DNA from: JBDTCS01 sp039923455
GTDB lineage: Bacteria; Bacteroidota; Ignavibacteria; Palsa-1295
Assembly: GCA_039923455.1 (NCBI GenBank)
Contig: JBDTCS010000125.1
Span: forward strand, 1 to 14,379
Length of the DNA: 14,379 bases
Direction of reading: 5' to 3'
Below the pieces are notes generated by a model. That model made no database searches, was not told the DNA's origin, and saw only the letters and a list, made by a program, of their open reading frames with translations. Position numbers and translations under genes: made by a program. Below are positions 1 to 8,274 of this stretch, piece by piece (positions within the stretch are counted from its first letter, which is position 1; each line of letters opens with the position of its first letter).

Positions 1-291
1 CATGCTCGCAACTTTCTTGAGTTGCGCTTGCTTGCGAGGGTTCACCGATTCCTCTGGTGTGCCAAAAGAATAATTCGAGCGACCTTTGACTTCTATGAAC
101 ACGAGCGTGTCCTCGTGCTCTGCAACAATATCGATCTCACCAATGCGCCCATACTTAAAGTTGCGCTTGATAATCTTGTAACCGAGTTGCGCAATAAATT
201 TACATGCCTCCTCTTCACCTTCATGTCCTTTATTAACAGAAGATTGGTCGCCCGCCGCACTGCCCCTTTGATTTTTATCGTTCGGCTCCAT
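1..291 (-). CDS. yraN: UPF0102 / YraN family putative endonuclease-like protein (3' end cut by window edge)
   Basis: The 97 visible residues match the YraN/UPF0102 family, a small cytoplasmic protein with a PD-(D/E)XK nuclease-like fold whose substrate is not settled. What I see: a 20-residue hydrophilic N-terminus, the helix GHEGEEEACKFIAQLGYKI (residues 22-40), then the family core RIGEIDIVAEHEDTLVFIEV (49-68) followed by KGR. E52, D54, E67 and K69 sit where the nuclease-fold acidic and lysine residues lie. The family is usually about 120 residues, so roughly 25 C-terminal residues are missing beyond base 1. The ATG at 291 overlaps the rnhB stop by one base (TAATG), indicating translational coupling. 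An rnhB-yraN pair is common in bacterial genomes, which supports the call. The biochemical role remains inferred from the fold. Confidence 0.9.
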   Translation of the reverse strand, partial: MEPNDKNQRGSAAGDQSSVNKGHEGEEEACKFIAQLGYKIIKRNFKYGRIGEIDIVAEHEDTLVFIEVKGRSNYSFGTPEESVNPRKQAQLKKVASM

Positions 292-986
292 TACTCTATC
301 CGTAATTCTGCAAACAGTTCGAGATTCTTTTTTATCGCAAGCTCTTTTCTAAAACTCATTCGATGCACCGGCGATAGTCCGAATTGATCAATCGCGTCGC
401 GGTGCTCTTTTGTGCCGTAGCCTTTGTGCTTTGCAAATTTATACATCGGATACTGGTGATCGAGTTCGCGCATGATCCGATCCCGAGTCACTTTTGCCAA
501 AATAGAGGCCGCCGCAATGAGTGGCGACTTTGCATCACCATCGACGATCGCCTGAAATGGATAGGTCATTCGCGTACGAAAATACTTCCCGTCTACGAGC
601 AACATCTCGGGTGTGATCCCGCTTAGTTTACTCACAAGTTCTTCGGTCGCGGCGGTCATCGCTTGCATTGTCGCCTGCAATATATTTATTTCGTCGATCA
701 CCGTCGGTGAAATGATGCCGATGCCGAAAGCAAGCGCTGACTGAATTATGCAGCCGAAGAGTCGCTCGCGATTCTCTTCGGTCACTTGCTTCGAGTCATT
801 CAGATCTGCAAGCTCTTTCGGAAATGCCTTACATACTTCCGGTGTGAACATCACCGCAGCCGCGACCACAGGGCCTGCAAGCGGTCCGCGACCGGCCTCA
901 TCCATTCCGATCAGCCACGTTCTGCCCTCGCGCCAATGCTTGCGCTCAATCTTCCAATTGAGCACATGTGTCGCTTTCTTTTGCAC
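291..986 (-). CDS. rnhB: Ribonuclease HII
   Basis: Cytoplasmic type 2 RNase H that nicks the RNA strand of RNA-DNA hybrids and removes single ribonucleotides misincorporated in DNA. The 231-residue product carries the full signature: GMDEAGRGPLAGPVVAAAV from residue 27, LNDSK (62-66), DEINILQATMQAM (98-110), LLVDG (129-133), then GDAKSPLIAAASILAKVTRD (150-169) and KHKGYGT (186-192). By comparison with the E. coli enzyme the metal-binding carboxylates are D29, E30, D132 and D151, all present, so it should be active. The longest start is GTG at 986; no in-frame ATG lies upstream in the short gap. A second GTG at codon 8, just before LNWKIERKHW, would also give a typical family N-terminus, so the exact start is uncertain. 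It lies 26 nt after the Omp85 gene and overlaps yraN by one base. Confidence 0.97.
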   Translation of the reverse strand: MQKKATHVLNWKIERKHWREGRTWLIGMDEAGRGPLAGPVVAAAVMFTPEVCKAFPKELADLNDSKQVTEENRERLFGCIIQSALAFGIGIISPTVIDEINILQATMQAMTAATEELVSKLSGITPEMLLVDGKYFRTRMTYPFQAIVDGDAKSPLIAAASILAKVTRDRIMRELDHQYPMYKFAKHKGYGTKEHRDAIDQFGLSPVHRMSFRKELAIKKNLELFAELRIE

Positions 987-1012
987 AGAAATAAAATCGA
1001 CTCGATGTTGTT

Positions 1013-2836
1013 TTAAAATTGCTTTATGAGCCCGAAGTGCAGCTTCGCTTGATCGAGCGATTCTCCCTTTGCAAGTCCGATACTCACGGTGATAATTCCG
1101 AGCGGACTTTCGAGCTGCGCGCCGAATCCGTAACTGAGTGCTTGAATGGCTTGTTCCGTCGGATCGGATTTCAATCTGTCGCGAAACAAATAGCCGATAT
1201 CCGAAAACAAAAATAGAAACGAGTAGCGCCCCGTCATGAAGCGATATTCGAGATTCGTATAGACGAATCTTGACACCAGAAAGTCAGCTTCGCGATACCC
1301 TCGAAGCGTGCGAATTCCACCAAGGCGCATCAGGTCACTTGCTTCAAGCGTGTCGCCCGAAGCCGTAACATCGCGCGCATGCAATCCAATCGCCGCGATC
1401 GACTTCACGCCGATGACCTCCAAAAACACCGAGGCATCCAACGAGAGCGTTCGCAACGTCACCGAGCGCGGACTCAGCGCATCAAGGAATCTTCCGGGAC
1501 CATAAATACTCTTCGATCCAAGCGTTGCACCGAGCGCTGTGACGATACCGGTATGCGGTGCAATCGTATTATCACGTGTGTCGAGCTTCCCGGTCAAGCC
1601 CGTTGTGATAGTCTTGCTATCCAAAACAGAAAATCCGAGCTCGGGCAAATCGGTCGGCACAACCCGATCCATCGCTATCGAACCGACAAGACTAATATCT
1701 TCGGTGAAGAGCAGCGTCAGATCACCCGAAACAGTTGTGCGAACATACGTGGTATCTTGAACGCGCTGCAAAAATCCTACGCTTGCATTCAGCGGGTATC
1801 CGAAAAGCCACGGCTCCAGATAACGAATCTCCAGCTCTTGCGACTCGCGTCCTTCGCGATCATAACGAAGCAAACCGTTGCGACCAGTGCCGCTGATATT
1901 CCGAAAATTCAGATTGACAAAACCATTGATGTAACCGCTCTCAGTCGGCGTCCTTGCCGGATTGTATCCCAGCACGCCATCGATACTGCTCGTGTTGGCC
2001 TCTTTGACTCGCACAAGTAGTGCAACCGTCGAATCATTCACCGCAAAAAGCTCCGGATCGGAGACACTTTCAAAAAATCCGAGCCGTTCGACACGACTGC
2101 GTGCACGCTCGACCTCGGTTGAATTGTAGTAGGAGCCGATCGGCAAACGCAATTCGCGAGTTACGACATCCGCACTTGTGCCGCTATTGCCAACGATCGC
2201 AATCCGTCCGATGCGTGCTCGCAAGGCTTCATCAAGCGTGAGTTGAATTGCTATCTCGCCGTGCGTGCTGTCTAGTGTCGTTGGAATGATTGATCGGACA
2301 GCCATTTTCGCGAACGGATATCCCGCCTCTTCGTAGAGCTTTAAGGTTTCGTCGATGTCGCTCGCAAGCACGCGCTCATCGAGTGGCTCCCCAATAGCTG
2401 ATCGGAAGTTTCCAAGCAGCTGTGCTTCGCTTTTTGTGCGAGCTCCGGAGATTGCGATACTGCGAATCAGGAACTGCGGCCCTTCATGCAAGTAAAGATT
2501 CAGCGTTCGATCCGAGTTTGAATCCCTTGGGAGCACGAGCGCAAGTTTGAACGAATCAATGGAGATATGGTAAAACCCCAGCGCAACATAAAACGCAGTC
2601 ACTCCATCCTCTATCTGCTGCACTTGGAGCACGAGTTGCGCTCCGGTTGGATACTCCCTTGGAAGCGACGCGATCTCAGACGCAGCTTGGGCTAAGTCTT
2701 CCGTAGCGACTCTGCTATTGCCAATAAATCTCACGGACCGAAGCACTACGATTGTCCGAGTTTGCGCAACGGCTGCACTCACCAGAAAGCAGGTAAGAAT
2801 CAATCCCACAACGACGAGGCTCGCACGTACCTTCAT
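1013..2836 (-). CDS. Omp85-superfamily outer membrane protein (BamA/TamA-like, three POTRA domains)
   Basis: Predicted 607-residue outer-membrane beta-barrel of the Omp85 superfamily, whose members insert or translocate proteins at the outer membrane. A signal peptide spans about residues 1-24 (cleavage after AVA). Three POTRA-like repeats follow at about 30-119, 121-205 and 207-280; the clearest features are RSIAISGARTKSEAQLL (125-141) and RIAIVGNSGTSADVVTREL (211-229). The barrel covers about 284-607 and contains the DTRDN motif (419-423), the LGGIRTLRGY loop-6 signature (RGY at 512-514) and a terminal phenylalanine, the usual Bam recognition signal. With three POTRAs it is closer in size to TamA (about 580 residues) than to five-POTRA BamA (about 800), so I would not call it the essential BamA. 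No tamB-like gene is visible here. It starts 11 nt after the GH57 stop, with no strong Shine-Dalgarno sequence. Confidence 0.9.
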   Translation of the reverse strand: MKVRASLVVVGLILTCFLVSAAVAQTRTIVVLRSVRFIGNSRVATEDLAQAASEIASLPREYPTGAQLVLQVQQIEDGVTAFYVALGFYHISIDSFKLALVLPRDSNSDRTLNLYLHEGPQFLIRSIAISGARTKSEAQLLGNFRSAIGEPLDERVLASDIDETLKLYEEAGYPFAKMAVRSIIPTTLDSTHGEIAIQLTLDEALRARIGRIAIVGNSGTSADVVTRELRLPIGSYYNSTEVERARSRVERLGFFESVSDPELFAVNDSTVALLVRVKEANTSSIDGVLGYNPARTPTESGYINGFVNLNFRNISGTGRNGLLRYDREGRESQELEIRYLEPWLFGYPLNASVGFLQRVQDTTYVRTTVSGDLTLLFTEDISLVGSIAMDRVVPTDLPELGFSVLDSKTITTGLTGKLDTRDNTIAPHTGIVTALGATLGSKSIYGPGRFLDALSPRSVTLRTLSLDASVFLEVIGVKSIAAIGLHARDVTASGDTLEASDLMRLGGIRTLRGYREADFLVSRFVYTNLEYRFMTGRYSFLFLFSDIGYLFRDRLKSDPTEQAIQALSYGFGAQLESPLGIITVSIGLAKGESLDQAKLHFGLIKQF

Positions 2837-2847
2837 GCTTCAACCGA

Positions 2848-5055
2848 TTATTTAAGCGTCACCTCAAACCAACGTTCCGGTGGTTCGCGATGTACAACGA
2901 TGTGCTCGCCCGTGACTGTGGTGATTTCGATCGCGAAACAGAGGTGTGATGCTCCGTGCAACATCGCAAGCGGAATGGAAAGCTCGGCGACTTCATCGAT
3001 CATCGCTCTCGCGGTCAGTGTCGAGTGCGTCAAGACTCCATGCACTCCTCGAATTGCAACAGACTCTGCGCTCGCTTGGAGCTCTAACCCGTGTGGTTGC
3101 TCAAACTCCACACGAAATGTGTGGGGATGCGCAGGACCATTCGCAAGTTCAATGCGCAAGAACAGTTCGTCGTCATCGTGTCCAACCAGCACCGAGGTGA
3201 TATCGGATACGGAAGCTCGCCGCATTGCACCTTGCTTTGGCGGCTTTGCGATAAGCGCATTCGACCAACCGATACCGATCCGTTTGCCCGTAAGTGTAGG
3301 TGTACGAGTATCCGATGGTTGGTTCGTTCGAGCATACAGGGCCGCGATATCCGGGCGCTCTTGAATTGGTATCGCGAGTACCGCAGGCACCGGAAGATCG
3401 AGCCACACATATACTGCACGGAGATGCAGACGAAACAAATCATCGAATTCCGACTTTTGCACCGTGAAGTGTTCGTCACCATACCACCAGCACCAATCGC
3501 TACCCTCGGCAATCAAAAGCTCCTCGTGGGCTTTGGCTAAGCGTGAAGTTGCACTCGCTTTCGCTGTCTTTTCAAGATTCGGAATTTTACTCCGGTAGCT
3601 ATCGACGACGCGCTTTGCATCAGCGACCGCATCCCACGCAGCGTTATCTTCAGGATGACCTATCCAGATACGGAAATTTCCGTCGATCCATGAACCGGCA
3701 GCAACGCTCGGTAGTGTTTCGAGATTCTTCAGCCCAACATGCGCAACACGCTCGCTAAAGGTGCACGGGGCAATTTCGGGAATCGTAGTAAGCGCGGCGT
3801 AGAGTTGCGAGAGAAACTCCTTTCCATTATTCTCATAATACTCCCAGCAATTTTCGCCGTCAAGAATCACGCTGATACACGCAGTTTCGAGCGTTGCTTC
3901 ACCGGATGCTTGAATCAGTCCATCGCGAATCTCAAGAATTCGACCAATAAAATCACGAACGGCATCTTCCGGCTTCCAGGTCTGATACGTGAATCCGATT
4001 CTGTCGGAGAGATCGTGATCGCGAAAAAACATCACTACCGGTTTCGCCTGCGTCTCGCGTTTCCACGGATAATATCTCGCATATCGAAGTCGCGCTTCAT
4101 TAGCCCCGACGAGCGAACGATGTAAAATTGTTTCGTCTGTAGCCGTCCAAGGAAAGCCGGCTTTCGCGATAAGCTCTATCGTCGCTTCTGAAACCGAGCC
4201 CTCGCTCGGCCAAACGCCTCGCGGCTTTGTGCCGAACTCGTGCTTGTAATATTCAAATGCGCGATTAAGTTGTTCCGCCGCCTCTTCCGGTGCACGAAAG
4301 CGTTCGATGGGGAGCGAAGCGTGCGGCATCGCTTCAAGCGCACTCTCGGTGTCGATGAGTAACGGAAGAATCGGATGATAGAAGGGTGAAGTCGTCACTT
4401 CGATCTGCCCGCGCTCCATTAATTTTCGATGCAACGGTATAATCTTCCGCACTACGGCACGATGACACTCCATGAGTGCATCGCGCTCAGCCTCTGTGTA
4501 ATCTCGATCCTTTGCAATTAAACTCCGGCAGGGTTCTTCGGCACGTGTAAATTCACCTGTCCAAGCGAGCGCGTAGTGCACGGCAAGATCGCGATAATCT
4601 TGCTCGCTAAAAGCGTTTCGACGAAGTTCTGCATTTGCATAAGCCGCAATCGAGCGTTGATGCAATTCTTTGTAGCATGGAGACCGGCCAATGACACGCT
4701 CATCATTTGCAAGAAAAAAATTATTCAGCAGAATATCCTTCTCTTCATTCGAAAGGAGACTTGCACCCTTTCGCATCACTCGCAAAACGGGATCATCTGC
4801 CTCCTGACTCAGATATTGTTCGAGTTGTAACAGCAAGGATGGTACAAGATTAATCGTCCCGCGCATTTTCGGTTCGCGCTCAAAGTGCTGCGCCATCTCG
4901 AGATAATCTTTCGTGGCATGCAACCACGCCCACGGTAGAAGAAAGGTATTGCCCGCCCGATAATATGGTTGGTGCTGATGCCAAAGAATGGCGAGCGAGA
5001 TCGGCTTAATGGCAGAACTTGTAGTCTCAGTAACGGGTACTTTATTCTTCGGCAT
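2848..5055 (-). CDS. Glycoside hydrolase family 57 protein (COG1449-type alpha-amylase/glucanotransferase)
   Basis: A 735-residue GH57 enzyme acting on alpha-1,4-glucans by a retaining mechanism. Family regions in order: HQHQP (26-30); GQIEV with HPILPLL (216-233); GVWPSEGSV (280-288), whose E285 fits the catalytic nucleophile; FFRDHDLSDRIGF (343-355), which holds the candidate acid/base aspartate; ILDGENCWEYYENNG (397-411); and GSWIDGNFRIWIGHPED (454-470). EGSDWCWWYGDEH (517-529) is another strong COG1449 signature. Residues about 590-735 look like an all-beta C-terminal domain. No signal peptide is apparent (MPKNKVPVTETTS start), so it probably acts in the cytoplasm, plausibly in glycogen or maltodextrin turnover. 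Whether it is an amylase, pullulanase, branching enzyme or transferase cannot be read from sequence. It is the first gene of the GH57-Omp85-rnhB-yraN run. I see no strong Shine-Dalgarno sequence or promoter in front of it. Confidence 0.93.
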   Translation of the reverse strand: MPKNKVPVTETTSSAIKPISLAILWHQHQPYYRAGNTFLLPWAWLHATKDYLEMAQHFEREPKMRGTINLVPSLLLQLEQYLSQEADDPVLRVMRKGASLLSNEEKDILLNNFFLANDERVIGRSPCYKELHQRSIAAYANAELRRNAFSEQDYRDLAVHYALAWTGEFTRAEEPCRSLIAKDRDYTEAERDALMECHRAVVRKIIPLHRKLMERGQIEVTTSPFYHPILPLLIDTESALEAMPHASLPIERFRAPEEAAEQLNRAFEYYKHEFGTKPRGVWPSEGSVSEATIELIAKAGFPWTATDETILHRSLVGANEARLRYARYYPWKRETQAKPVVMFFRDHDLSDRIGFTYQTWKPEDAVRDFIGRILEIRDGLIQASGEATLETACISVILDGENCWEYYENNGKEFLSQLYAALTTIPEIAPCTFSERVAHVGLKNLETLPSVAAGSWIDGNFRIWIGHPEDNAAWDAVADAKRVVDSYRSKIPNLEKTAKASATSRLAKAHEELLIAEGSDWCWWYGDEHFTVQKSEFDDLFRLHLRAVYVWLDLPVPAVLAIPIQERPDIAALYARTNQPSDTRTPTLTGKRIGIGWSNALIAKPPKQGAMRRASVSDITSVLVGHDDDELFLRIELANGPAHPHTFRVEFEQPHGLELQASAESVAIRGVHGVLTHSTLTARAMIDEVAELSIPLAMLHGASHLCFAIEITTVTGEHIVVHREPPERWFEVTLK

Positions 5056-5125
5056 AATGGGCTATTGAAGAGCACTGCAACGAGTTATTAAAAGCAGACA
5101 TAAACTCGCGCCCCTAAATAACAGA

Positions 5126-5151
5126 AGGGCGGGAAAATACCTTCCCGCCCT
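5126..5151 (-). terminator. Rho-independent-like terminator after the EF-G-2 gene
   Basis: A perfect 10-bp stem (AGGGCGGGAA pairing with TTCCCGCCCT) closes a 6-nt loop, 33 nt past the EF-G-2 stop. On the minus strand it is followed by a weak U-rich tract (TCTGTTATTT). The stem is symmetric enough to work in either direction, but the only gene ending here is on the minus strand. It separates the EF-G-2 unit from the GH57 operon, implying that the latter has its own promoter in about 70 nt, where I see no convincing one, or is reached by read-through. Confidence 0.75.
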
Positions 5152-5183
5152 AACTTACAATTCGTCCTCAATGCTGGCAATCG

Positions 5184-7307
5184 CTACTCCATCTCGACGC
5201 GATGTCGGGTAGATTCCGCAGCGACTTTTGTCGCGAACTCGTGCGGAGCCTCTTCGTAATGATCGAAGCGCTGCTTGTGCGAGCCGCGGCCTTGTGTCAG
5301 CGAGCGAAGCCGTGTCGAATAGTGATGCAGTTCCGCAAGCGGAACAAGCGCACGGATTGTCTCGAAACTTCCGCGCGTCTCCATGCCGAGCACTTTTCCC
5401 CGACGCGAGGAAACATCGCCGAGGACATCACCCATGTGATCACCAGGCACCGTCACCTCGATCTCATAGATCGGTTCGAGCAACACAGGCTTTGCCGCGA
5501 GGAAGGCCTCTTTGAACGCCATCTTGCCGGCGGTCTTGAATGCATTCTCATTCGAATCGACGGGATGCTCTTTGCCATCGAATAGTGTCACTTGCAGATC
5601 AACGACCGGATATCCAGCGATGGGCCCATGCACCAGAAATTCTTGAATGCCCTTATCAACAGCCGGAATATGTTTACCGGAGACCACGCCACCGACGATC
5701 GCATCGACAAATTCATATCCTTCGCCGCGTTTCTTCGGATTAAGCTTGATCGCAACTTCGCCAAATTGCCCCGCCCCACCCGATTGCTTTTTGTGACGAT
5801 ACCTCGTCTCCGCATTCGACTTGATCGTTTCGCGAAATGGAATCTTCGGCTCGACAATATCGACATCGACTTTGAATTTCTCCTTCAATCGCTTCACGAT
5901 AATATCAATGTGCAACTCGCCCTGTCCTTGAATCAGTGTCTGATGCAATTCCGGATCTTGCGTGATGATAAACGTCGGATCCTCTTCATGTAACGAATGC
6001 AAACCGATCGCGACTTTTTCTTCATCGCCTTTATTCTTAGCCTGCACAGCACTTGTGATGATCGGTGCAGGTAAGTCGATTGGCTTCATCACCACCGGAA
6101 AAGTCCGACTTGAAAGCGTATTATTCGTATGGGTATCACGAAGCTTAACCGCTGCAGCGATATCGCCGACTGCAACGCTATGCACTTCCTTGCGGGCCTT
6201 TCCATTCATTTGATAAATCTGTCCCACGCGCTCTGATTTGCCGTTCGATTCATTTACGAGATCTAGGCCGGAATGGATCGATCCATGATAGACGCGGAAG
6301 AATGAGAGATCGCCCAAGTGCGCTTCGCTTACTGTCTTGAAAACGAAGAGCGTTGTCGCATCTTTCGGAGCGCTGTTGAGACTCACCTCTTGCTTCGTGT
6401 CGGGGTTTGTGCCGTGCACGTCCGTGATGTGATCTTCCGGAGCCGGAGCATTCGTGATGATAAATTCGAGAATACGCTTCGTGCCGATGTTATGCTCGGC
6501 GTCGGCGCAGAGAATCGGAAATAACTTGCGATGCGCAAGTGATTCGTGAATGCCGCCCGAAAAATGCGACTCATCAAGCTTGCCATCGTTTGCGAAAAAC
6601 TCCTCCATCAAACTGTCATCGCTTTCGGCAACGATCTCGACAAGTTCGCGATGCAGCAGGTCCGCTTGATCGCCGACATCTGCCGGAATATTTTCTTCCG
6701 TGTAATTTCCAGAACCATCCGTCGCAAATTTCAGCAGCTTCATCTTCATCACATCGACGATGGCGCTAAATCCAGGTCCCGCGTTATATGGGAACTGCAC
6801 CACTGCGGTCTGATGCCCGAAATGATTCTTCATCTCTTCGACGAGCATATCAAAATCGGTACCGGTTGTTGTGACATCGAGCTTATTGACAACGAAGATC
6901 ACTGAGTTCTCATCTGTCGTGCAGTAGCCCCACGCCTGATCCGATCCGATCTCTACCCCTTGCCCCGCATTGATCACTACAAGCGCCGTATCGGCAACGT
7001 GTAGTGCACTCCGAACCTCACCCGAAAAATCGGAGTAGCCGGGGGAATCGAGTAAGTTAAGCTTGGTGCCTTGTGCGCTGAGTGAGAGGAGTGTTGTGTT
7101 GATGGAATGCTTTCGAGCTATCTCATCGGGGTGATAATCAGAGAGTGTGTTTCCTTCGAGTGTTGTGCCGCGGCGAGTTGTTGCTCCCGCGGCAAATGCG
7201 ATGCCTTCGGCCAGCGTAGTCTTTCCAGAGCCGGCATGTCCGACGAGCGCAAGATTGCGAATCGCCTGCGACGATGGGGCGGACGAGCGATCATCCTGTG
7301 TTCCCAT
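5184..7307 (-). CDS. fusA2: EF-G-2-type translational GTPase (elongation factor G paralogue)
   Basis: A 707-residue, five-domain relative of elongation factor G. The GTPase domain has P-loop GHAGSGKT (23-30), G3 motif DSPGYSDF (87-94) and G4 NKLD (141-144). Domain II begins near 317. Domain IV includes YRHKKQSGGAGQFGEV (503-518) and the tip loop KEHPVDSNENAF (579-590), with H581 matching the decoding-site histidine of EF-G. Domain V includes LLEPIYEIEV (609-618) and GDVSSRRGKVLGME (630-643). Canonical EF-G has DTPGH in G3 and RGIT in switch I. Here these are DSPGY and, by eye, KHSI, as in the EF-G-2 subfamily (for example Thermus thermophilus EF-G-2), so I call it the paralogue rather than the main EF-G. 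Its job is not settled for that subfamily. The ATG at 7307 has a strong GGAGG site, its own promoter upstream and a terminator downstream. Confidence 0.9.
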   Translation of the reverse strand: MGTQDDRSSAPSSQAIRNLALVGHAGSGKTTLAEGIAFAAGATTRRGTTLEGNTLSDYHPDEIARKHSINTTLLSLSAQGTKLNLLDSPGYSDFSGEVRSALHVADTALVVINAGQGVEIGSDQAWGYCTTDENSVIFVVNKLDVTTTGTDFDMLVEEMKNHFGHQTAVVQFPYNAGPGFSAIVDVMKMKLLKFATDGSGNYTEENIPADVGDQADLLHRELVEIVAESDDSLMEEFFANDGKLDESHFSGGIHESLAHRKLFPILCADAEHNIGTKRILEFIITNAPAPEDHITDVHGTNPDTKQEVSLNSAPKDATTLFVFKTVSEAHLGDLSFFRVYHGSIHSGLDLVNESNGKSERVGQIYQMNGKARKEVHSVAVGDIAAAVKLRDTHTNNTLSSRTFPVVMKPIDLPAPIITSAVQAKNKGDEEKVAIGLHSLHEEDPTFIITQDPELHQTLIQGQGELHIDIIVKRLKEKFKVDVDIVEPKIPFRETIKSNAETRYRHKKQSGGAGQFGEVAIKLNPKKRGEGYEFVDAIVGGVVSGKHIPAVDKGIQEFLVHGPIAGYPVVDLQVTLFDGKEHPVDSNENAFKTAGKMAFKEAFLAAKPVLLEPIYEIEVTVPGDHMGDVLGDVSSRRGKVLGMETRGSFETIRALVPLAELHHYSTRLRSLTQGRGSHKQRFDHYEEAPHEFATKVAAESTRHRVEME

Positions 7308-7315
7308 GGCTTTAT

Positions 7316-7320
7316 CCTCC
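7316..7320 (-). promoter_or_regulatory. Ribosome-binding site of the EF-G-2 gene
   Basis: GGAGG lies 8 nt before the ATG at 7307 on the minus strand. It fixes the start codon and is the only textbook Shine-Dalgarno sequence in the window; most other genes here have weak or none. Confidence 0.85.
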
Positions 7321-7362
7321 GTTTGGTTTGTGAATGATAAGCACAGATACTATTGCGAGCTC

Positions 7363-7388
7363 GTTGCCAATGTCTTCTCTCGGGCAAC
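7363..7388 (-). repeat. Inverted repeat in the EF-G-2 leader
   Basis: GTTGCC and GGCAAC form a 6-bp stem around a 14-nt loop. It lies between the predicted transcription start (about 7395) and the ribosome-binding site (7316-7320). It could be a leader structure affecting mRNA stability or translation, or chance. The long loop and short stem make it weak evidence alone. Confidence 0.3.
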
Positions 7389-7401
7389 ACGCACCCGCCT
7401 A

Positions 7402-7430
7402 ATTATAACCTAAGAAGTGGCAAGAATCAA
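7402..7430 (-). promoter_or_regulatory. Sigma70-like promoter for the EF-G-2 gene
   Basis: On the minus strand a perfect -10 hexamer TATAAT (7407 down to 7402) lies 17 nt after TTGATT (7430 down to 7425), which matches the -35 consensus at four of six positions. Spacing is ideal. Transcription would start near 7395, leaving an approximately 88-nt leader before the ATG at 7307. It lies between the lipoprotein stop and the EF-G-2 start, as expected for an independent unit. Many Bacteroidota use a TTTG / TAnnTTTG promoter instead, so a sigma70-style element is noteworthy. Confidence 0.7.
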
Positions 7431-7524
7431 GCCCGATTTATTCGAAATTGATAATTATTTGGAGATTTTCTTTGGGAGGGATAACTTGTATGGGACGAGT
7501 CCGGAGGTCGGCACCGCTCAAAGA

Positions 7525-8094
7525 CTACTTCACCTTGACATCCGAATAGGGTACCAGATTGAACGTACCATCTACGTAGGTCTTCGAGTTCGGATCGATG
7601 TAGTCAAGATACTCATCAAAGCTAAACGAGCCCGAGAGCTGATGGCGTACCGTGTCGAACGTAGTGATCGTGAGCGAGCCCGTGTTGATATTTTGCCACG
7701 TGCCCGATTGATAATTCGTTGTGTAATACCCTGCTACCGCGGAGGTATCCTGCAAGGCCTTCCGGACACCATAGTTATAGGCTGCTTTGGCTGGTGTCAA
7801 GATGTTGAGCTGCATCACGTTTGGCAGTACGCCTATATGCATCAAGAGCTCTGGCTTCGTCCAATGATTGTTGAGATCTTGATAACTCGGTATGAGCAGA
7901 ACGGTGATCGAGTCAAAATACACGAGCTTGGATCCGCTTGTCGATGCCGTGTAAATACTCGCGGCAAATTTTCCCTTTTGAGCAATGGGCGCAGGATTGT
8001 TTGGTCGCGTATCCGAGGAGGAGGGCGACGTAGACATCGAACAACTACTACAAAACAACATTACGAGCGCACCAAACAGGTATCGACGCTTCAT
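7525..8094 (-). CDS. Putative lipoprotein of unknown function (DUF6252-like)
   Basis: A 189-residue predicted exported lipoprotein. The N-terminus MKRRYLFGALVMLFCSSC is basic then hydrophobic and ends in a lipobox-like CSSC; lipidation at C18 (or C15) is likely. The next 20 residues are a Ser/Pro/Thr-rich linker. The mature part is beta-rich; GSLTITTFD followed by LSGSFSFDEY and, near the end, DGTFNLVPYSD resembles the DUF6252 family of small Bacteroidota lipoproteins, which has no assigned role. That family link is from memory of the pattern and is tentative. I chose ATG at 8094; a GTG lies one codon upstream. The gene stands alone, with a 217-nt gap before the EF-G-2 gene and a 253-nt gap after the Dps gene, and I see no clear promoter. 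Confidence 0.75.
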   Translation of the reverse strand: MKRRYLFGALVMLFCSSCSMSTSPSSSDTRPNNPAPIAQKGKFAASIYTASTSGSKLVYFDSITVLLIPSYQDLNNHWTKPELLMHIGVLPNVMQLNILTPAKAAYNYGVRKALQDTSAVAGYYTTNYQSGTWQNINTGSLTITTFDTVRHQLSGSFSFDEYLDYIDPNSKTYVDGTFNLVPYSDVKVK

Positions 8095-8274
8095 CACAAC
8101 TCGATCGGTCGGTAAAATACACTGCCGTTTAACAACCCTTCGAAAACGGAAAAGTTACCAATTCCTCTTGCACTATTTTGCTACGCAAGCCGTAGGAATC
8201 GCTCGAAAATAGGTCCAAATTCCGAAACAATTGGGATTTTAGTGTTGATTGGCAATTTCCCTATTACGGCTCCA

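Noticed and set aside
1379..2020. Plus-strand open frame (213 codons) inside the Omp85 gene
   Set aside because: It is a shadow of the Omp85 coding strand; the composition is Arg/Ser/Ile-rich and unlike a folded protein, whereas the minus strand has clear Omp85 motifs.
7417..8115. Long plus-strand open frame (232 codons) opposite the lipoprotein gene
   Set aside because: It is antisense to a gene with a signal peptide and lipobox; its product is arginine-rich with no recognisable domain and has no start signal.
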